This document shows positions 6,087 to 11,420 of a stretch of 11,420 nt of DNA, piece by piece. How positions within the stretch are numbered: the stretch's first letter is position 1; each line of letters begins with the position of its first letter. Under the pieces are notes generated by a model. That model was not told where the DNA came from. It searched no databases and was given only the letters and a program-made list of their open reading frames with translations. This DNA comes from Tieghemiomyces parasiticus (lineage: Eukaryota > Kickxellomycota > Dimargaritomycetes > Dimargaritales > Dimargaritaceae). The position numbers were made by a program, and so were the translations under genes. Where the stretch lies: assembly GCA_027575765.1 (NCBI GenBank), contig JANBPT010001275.1:1-11420 (forward strand). The letters run 5' to 3'.

Positions 6087-9000
6087 CTACTCATCACTGT
6101 CCGAGTCAGGAATATGCGTCCGACGTTTCTTATTCGATTGGCTAGGCTGCGGACTCCGGCGGCGGGAGGAGGCTTTGGACCGGTTCGGCAGGTCCGCTGG
6201 CGGGTCCAGCAGCTCGGATGATCCGTGACTAGAAAGATCGCTCAGGCTATCATCTGTCGAATCGGCTACAAGGTTGGCACATCGTAGATACGAGTGTATG
6301 AGGGTAAGAATGAATTAGTTTTTTTTTGGGGGGGAATAGGCGTACCTTGGCATTGGTCTGGCGGTTAAGTGTTTGTTACCCTGTGCGGAGCCGAGGACTT
6401 ACCGCTGGTAGCTGGGTGAGGTTTAGTCTCACCATCCGTGTCGAGCTGAAGTTGGCTTAGTGCCTTTTCGACATCTGGCAGACAAATTCGCATTGTGTGC
6501 GCGCGTGTGTGTAGGGGGGGGGATGAATGAGGGTAACATCGTAGTTGGGTTAGCTGGTGAAACAAAAATAGGGTCTGATCGAGTATATATAACGCCATAC
6601 TAAAATAGCGTTCCTTATAATAACGTGGTGACGAGGTATGGTACCTCACGGCAAACTAACCTTTTACCGTACGCATGCCCGACGCGGCAAGATTCGCCAC
6701 CGCACCGGCGCCAACCCACCGCGAAAATACGAACCGGGCCTGCTCCCGGACCGGGACAGGTAACTGAGGTAGCCGGCGGGTCAGTTGGTCCCACGCCTCC
6801 AGGAGTTCGGTCGACCAAGTGCGCAACCAGTGCACCAGGGCACTGATCACGAAATCGCCCAGGGCTTCGGTCGAGGCTTGGACTAGGGAGCCTAGGAGCG
6901 AATCGGTAGGTGGTACCGTACATAGCAGTGTCAGCATGCCGTTCAGGGCCTCCGGATTGTCTGGTGATAGTGTGGCATGTGGGCATAACGGAAGGTAAGT
7001 AGTGTGTTGGTTAATCTTAACGGTCATGATCCTGGGGTGAAGGGTTGAGGCACGTAGTTACAATTACAACCCTATACCGGCCATGTGACTTACAATCGGG
7101 GTCGATCTTCGGTAGTACTTCGTCGACTACCCGTCCGATGAGTCCAGGTCGTCCGCTAGCCTCAGTGTTGAGAAGCTGCCAAATACAGAGCTGTTCGAAG
7201 GTCTCCCACTCCAGTGTACCGACTGGGGTGGGTCAACGGTGAGTAGGGATAGCAATACGCGCGAGTCATTTAGTACGGTGGGAAGTCAGGCGCGGCGGTG
7301 GTCACTCGCGTGCATGGGGAAGGGGCAAAGCCAGTAGTGCACGGGAATCCAGTTGAGCGGCGCTTACCTAGCAATTCACCAGCCGTGACCTCGCCAAAAA
7401 TGCTCATCTGACCTAAAGTCATATGGCGGCCAATGGTGAACACCTGGTAAGGGAGAAAGAGAGCGAGCGAGCAAAGAACGCCGAGTGAGCCGTGGTGAGT
7501 GGACAGATAGCCCACCTTGGATGAAAGTTCGGTCGGCACCACAATCCATTAGCCTGTAAATGCGTGTCAAGCGCCAACCGGTTAGAACCAACCCCGAAGG
7601 GATTCCATCTAGTACACTTACCTGTGCCTGGTCCATAACGGAGACGAGAACGTGTAATACTCCGGCGTAGCCGACACAGAGGTCTGAGAACACCTGGTAG
7701 AGGAACGGAGCCAGCCCATAAAAAAGGGGGATCGAGTCGTCCTGGAGGGCCCGTAGCGCAGTAGTGAGACCGGCCTTGGTGTCCCCCTGGGGGCTTGCCA
7801 GCGTCAGATAGTCGTGGTATACCTGTAGATTCTCTCTTACGTCCAAGTAAAAGTTGCGGATGGAGGCGGCGGTTGCCGTGGCAGACGACTTGTCACAGGC
7901 CGACTGGAGGCACCGGAGGAGCCAGCGCGAGTTAATGCCCTCCACGAAACGTGCCACGGTGGCCACAAGGCTGAGCAGCCGGGTCCGCGCCGCGAGGTCT
8001 GTGGTTGAGGCTAGCCGCTCGGCCACTGCAGAGCAGAATACGAGTAGGGCGTCGTTGGGTTCGGCGTCAGGGTCGTCCGACGAACTAGCAGGCACGAAGA
8101 CCGTCGGTCGGCTGTAACCGTTGCGCGGATCGGACCGGTGGGTGTGCAGTAGCTGATCGCCTAAATCAGGTGCTAGATGGAAGGCACCCTCCAGCATTCC
8201 CGGGGCGGCTTTGCGCAGAGCCAGGGTCAGCGCTGCACCTACCACGTTGACCGCCACCGCAGTCTGCTGGAACGTTTCGAGAATGACCGACAAGACCGGG
8301 GCGACGGCGGGACTTGCACTGCCCTCGCTGAGCAGTCGGTCCAGGTCAGCCAAGTGCGACCCGAACATCCATAGCCCAGGGTCCGCCGCGGCCTTAACCA
8401 ATTCTGCCTCGTCCTCCTGGCGTTGCTGATCAGCCTGTTCGGCGGCAAGGTCTACCCTGTCTTCACCGTCGTCTGCGGGACCGTTATCCTCAAAAGCACC
8501 ACTGTCCTCGGCATGCTCCCGCTCACCGGCTCCGTTAGTCTCGGACCCAGTGGTTATGGCCTTATGGGTGGATGGCTCCGTAGCGGGTGGGGAGGGGCTG
8601 CCCGAGTAGGCTGGATGGTTCCCGTCAAATACGGTAGGGGAGACGAGCGGGCCGGTGGCGTTGAACGTTGTGGCATCCTCGAACGTACGGGTCATGCCGT
8701 CCAGTTCCGGGTGTGAGGCCATCTCTGGTCCGGTGATGTCCATGAGTTCGCGGGCGCTCTCAATCCCCGTCCGGATCTCCAGTGGGGACAGACCGAATAG
8801 CTTATCCAAGTACATCAAGGTGGGTTTTTCCAGGTGGGATGATTTGACCAAGACGTCGCGGGATTTGATTACGGTCTTGTCGATCAGGTCGTGCATCGCA
8901 CCCGCAACGCAGGCCTTCAGGTAGCGCCGAAGGGGCGGGTAGTAGTCGTCGGTGAGGTAGTAGAGGAACTCAACAAGGATGGTGGTGAAGAAGGCATACT

Positions 9001-11405
9001 TCTCCAGAGACCGCTCCATGAGAAGGATGGCAGGCTCTGTGTGACAAAATGGAAGGTGCAGTTATGTGGGAACGGTTAGGTCGAGATGAGTATCAGCCGG
9101 AGAGTAATGCGAGTTAGAAGCTAAAACAGAGGGTAGAGCCTACCTAGGGGTGTCAAGGACACGCTTGGTCAAACTCGAGATGGAGCTGGGCCCATAGACT
9201 TACCTATACTCATGATACTGTCCAGTTTGGGATCGTAAAAGAGCCAATCGTAAAAGAGAGCCAGTTTGACGTTACTGGCCGCCACTGGGGACTACGTGGA
9301 GTGAGATGCACGTGGTGGAAAGAAACGCCAATGAAGGATCCGCAGATGAGTGACAAAGCCTTGGATATCGGTTGCCAAGTGCGCCTAAACACGATTAAAG
9401 TAACGGGTGGCTAGCGGTGTATCACTGCCTCACCCAGCTCGCCACCCCCGGTCGCGCGAGTGTAAACAAAACCGAATATTTACCTTGATGGACCGGAGGA
9501 GGGTACCCAGGATTACATAGCGGGGCACGATATCGGAAGCCAAGATGGCATTGGGCGGGTGGTAAACCCCACAAATGTACCGAATGACATCGGAGTACAG
9601 CGTTTCCGACTCGGGCGTGGACAGAAACCGATGGGTAAACCAGACAAGGTTACGCTGATGAGCTCCCCATTTCAGCTGGGATGGTACAGTTGCGAAGGCA
9701 GGTCCGGTGTCGGAAACGTGGGTAGAATAGGGGGACGGTCAAAGTAAATAAGAATATTCTCGCCCATCCAGCTCCCGATTAAGCAGGACACGGGATACAC
9801 CACTGCTGGGTGCACAGCTAGGTCGAATGGAAAACAGCCTGCCTGTGAGTAAAGGCCACCTCCCTTTTTTTCTTTTCACTTACCCGTTCCATGATAAACA
9901 GCAATTTAGTCTCCATATCAAAGGTGAGTCGGCTTTGGAGGTACATTTTCGGGGTCGGAGCCGCCAGTAGCTGCGGTAGGCCTTTGAAGTGCGGGCTGAG
10001 CTGCTGAGGCCGGGTGAGCAGGGTGATCCACAGTTCGCGAAATTCGGGGATTTGGGCTACGTTCTGAAGAGTACGTACGAGGTCGCGACCAACGTGGCAG
10101 CACTCGAGAAACTTGTCACGGAGGAGGGCGGAGGCAAACTGGATCTCTTTCTCGCGCAGTTGGGTAAATCGCTGGTGATCGGGCAGGAGGCATAGGATAT
10201 GGTACACAGCACTGGAGATCATGAACGGGTTCTCGTAGAGCCAGGTCCGCCGGCGTTCAAATAGATTGAGCATAGTGTCGACGAAACGGACGTTGGACCC
10301 GCTGATGTCGCCACCTAGGATATAGGATACACCGCAGAGTGGAGAGAATAGAGGGTAATTAGTCCGCGTGCAACAAGTCAACCGGTAGTGGTAATGTGAA
10401 GCCCCTAGTGATCACCTAGTTTGTCGAAGCACACCCACGGCTGTACGCTTCTGCTGGGTTAAGAACCGACCATCGACACGCGAAAACCTTGGGCTCGCCC
10501 CCCCCAGTACCACTTACCTCGCATCTGCCGCATGAGATACATGTAGACCGAGTCCACGCCTGCGACATTGAGCTGGGTGACGCGGTCCAAGAGCCATATA
10601 ATCTGGTAAATTGGGCAGTATGGGGATATGGAAACAATAACAATTAGTTACTACCGCGGGGAGGTGCCGCGCCGAAATCCAGCCAACATAGGCAGGGTTT
10701 GAAAAAGTATTCCCAACAAATGCGTCTACCAGTACTTCACCTCGTAAACCTGTAGGTTGAGGTAGTACCTACCTGGTCGCGAACTTCGGGACGCATTGTA
10801 GCAAATTTAACTGACGAACTAAAATGACGGAGGTGGCCGACTATCGTGGCATAGCCGTCGCGAGTCACGGCATTAAGGTAACGATAGCTCTAAGTGGAGG
10901 AGGCGGGATGGGAACAAGTCAACCAAGGTCAGATAGAGTAAGGCGCTAACAGGCGGCAGGGTTACCGGGGCATAAACGCAAGTCCGATGACCGGCCGGCC
11001 CCCGCTCAGTTCATCGTATCAGCTTACCTGGCCGTCTGTCCGACGGCCGGGTGTGGAATACGAACAGGGCCCTAGTACAGCTGAGAAGTACCCCGGCTCT
11101 GGTCACATCGTACACCTATGATTCGAAAAGAGGTACTCTGGTCGACTCGGCAAAGTAGTTGAGTGGTAGGCCAGGTGTCGGTGTTCAGGGAATCCCACTA
11201 TCTTTCTTAAGGTTGCTGGGTTTTAACGACTACTTACCACTTCTGCCCTTTCGGGTTCGGTTAGAATGCTATAGAACAGACCATTTACAATGTCAGCGTG
11301 CCGTTTCATACTCTGCGACGCAGCATCCTGGAGTTCCTGGTGGATTTCTAGCTCCGACTTGCCCTGTAGAAAATCGGCGAGCTCACGACGACATCGTTGC
11401 AGGTC
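6087..11405 (-). CDS. INTS3: Integrator complex subunit 3 / SOSS complex subunit A (5' end missing)
   Basis: Exons in transcript order: 11405-11238, 10889-10773, 10602-10518, 10314-9884, 9675-9484, 9291-9204, 9036-7622, 7443-7368, 7222-7094, 6960-6661, 6474-6403, 6265-6087. All eleven junctions have GT/AG ends and keep the frame; the joined part is 1083 aa (human INTS3 is about 1040). I aligned it from memory of the human protein. Matches include [12 protein letters not shown] (44-55), the TRDG block (65-68), [91 protein letters not shown] and NPEALN. An acidic linker in the big exon parallels the human one. The tail ends [15 protein letters not shown], like the basic-then-SDSD human terminus. 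The family is a helical-repeat scaffold of the nuclear Integrator (RNA 3'-end processing, transcription attenuation) and of the SOSS ssDNA-binding repair complex. The first visible exon follows a CATTAG acceptor, so at least one 5' exon lies outside. Confidence 0.93.
6346..6357 (-). other. Possible 12-nt microexon inside an INTS3 intron
   Basis: Within the INTS3 intron 6266-6402, the 12-nt segment ACCAATGCCAAG is flanked by a CAG acceptor and a GTACGC donor. It is a multiple of three and fits the phase, so including it would add four residues. The resulting introns of 45 and 80 bp are much shorter than all others here (133 bp or more), so I treated 6266-6402 as one 137-bp intron in the gene model. 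Confidence 0.25.
6493..6512. repeat. Alternating purine-pyrimidine tract (Z-DNA prone)
   Basis: About 20 bp of strictly alternating TG/CG/TG sequence is followed by a run of nine G at 6513-6521. It lies in the INTS3 intron 6475-6660, just upstream of the 3' splice site in transcript sense, where it reads as a C-rich then CA/CG-rich stretch. Alternating GT/GC of this kind can adopt Z-DNA; any function is speculative. Confidence 0.6.
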
Positions 11406-11420
11406 CTAATGAGGCCGAGG

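Noticed and set aside
6087..6493. Independent small gene with its own TATA box (6584-6592) and ATG at 6493
   Set aside because: A CTGCCAG acceptor at 6475-6481 and matching phase join these exons to INTS3, and the tail ([10 protein letters not shown] helix, Ser-rich linker, KKRR then DSDSDE) parallels the human INTS3 C-terminus. An internal promoter is not excluded.
7376..7621. Continuation of the large INTS3 exon through to 7376
   Set aside because: The frame stays open past the GTAAGT at 7616-7621, but those residues lack INTS3 similarity. Splicing to 7443 restores the conserved block in frame.

Overview
The window looks like nuclear DNA of an intron-rich, fairly compact fungus, probably an early-diverging (non-Dikarya) lineage. 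Three things support this. One gene is a clear MTD1-type NAD-dependent methylene-tetrahydrofolate dehydrogenase, a fungal enzyme type. A second is a clear homologue of Integrator subunit 3 (INTS3/SOSS-A), which the model yeasts lack. Introns are many and mostly 130-350 bp, with GTAAGT-like donors, CTAAY branch sites and YAG acceptors. The lineage is my inference; nothing in the window names a species.

Layout: (1) 1-90, + strand: last 29 codons of a CMGC-type protein kinase. (2) 376-2670, - strand, convergent with the kinase: a 764-residue, intronless, low-complexity proline/serine/threonine-rich protein with a short coiled coil, a WH2-like/MTFR-like motif, basic clusters and a C-terminal KEN box; function unknown. 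(3) 2671-4326: divergent intergenic region with an in-frame 72-bp tandem repeat array (2951-3220), a consensus TATA box at 3697, small hairpins and a candidate 5'-UTR intron. (4) 4327-5647, + strand: MTD1 in three exons, 307 aa, with an open, arginine-rich upstream extension that looks like a mitochondrial presequence. (5) 5648-6086: convergent 3' region with an (AT)8 tract. (6) 6087-11405, - strand: INTS3 in at least twelve exons. The assembled part is 1083 aa; the N-terminal exon(s) lie beyond the right edge.

The genes do not form an obvious pathway: folate one-carbon metabolism, snRNA/mRNA 3'-end processing and DNA repair (INTS3), kinase signalling and an unknown nuclear or cytoskeletal protein. 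I see no rRNA, tRNA, CRISPR array, transposase or virus-like gene. The points most worth following are the fungal INTS3 gene and what it implies for an Integrator/SOSS complex, possible dual targeting of MTD1, the 72-bp array open on both strands, and the unassigned KEN-box protein.
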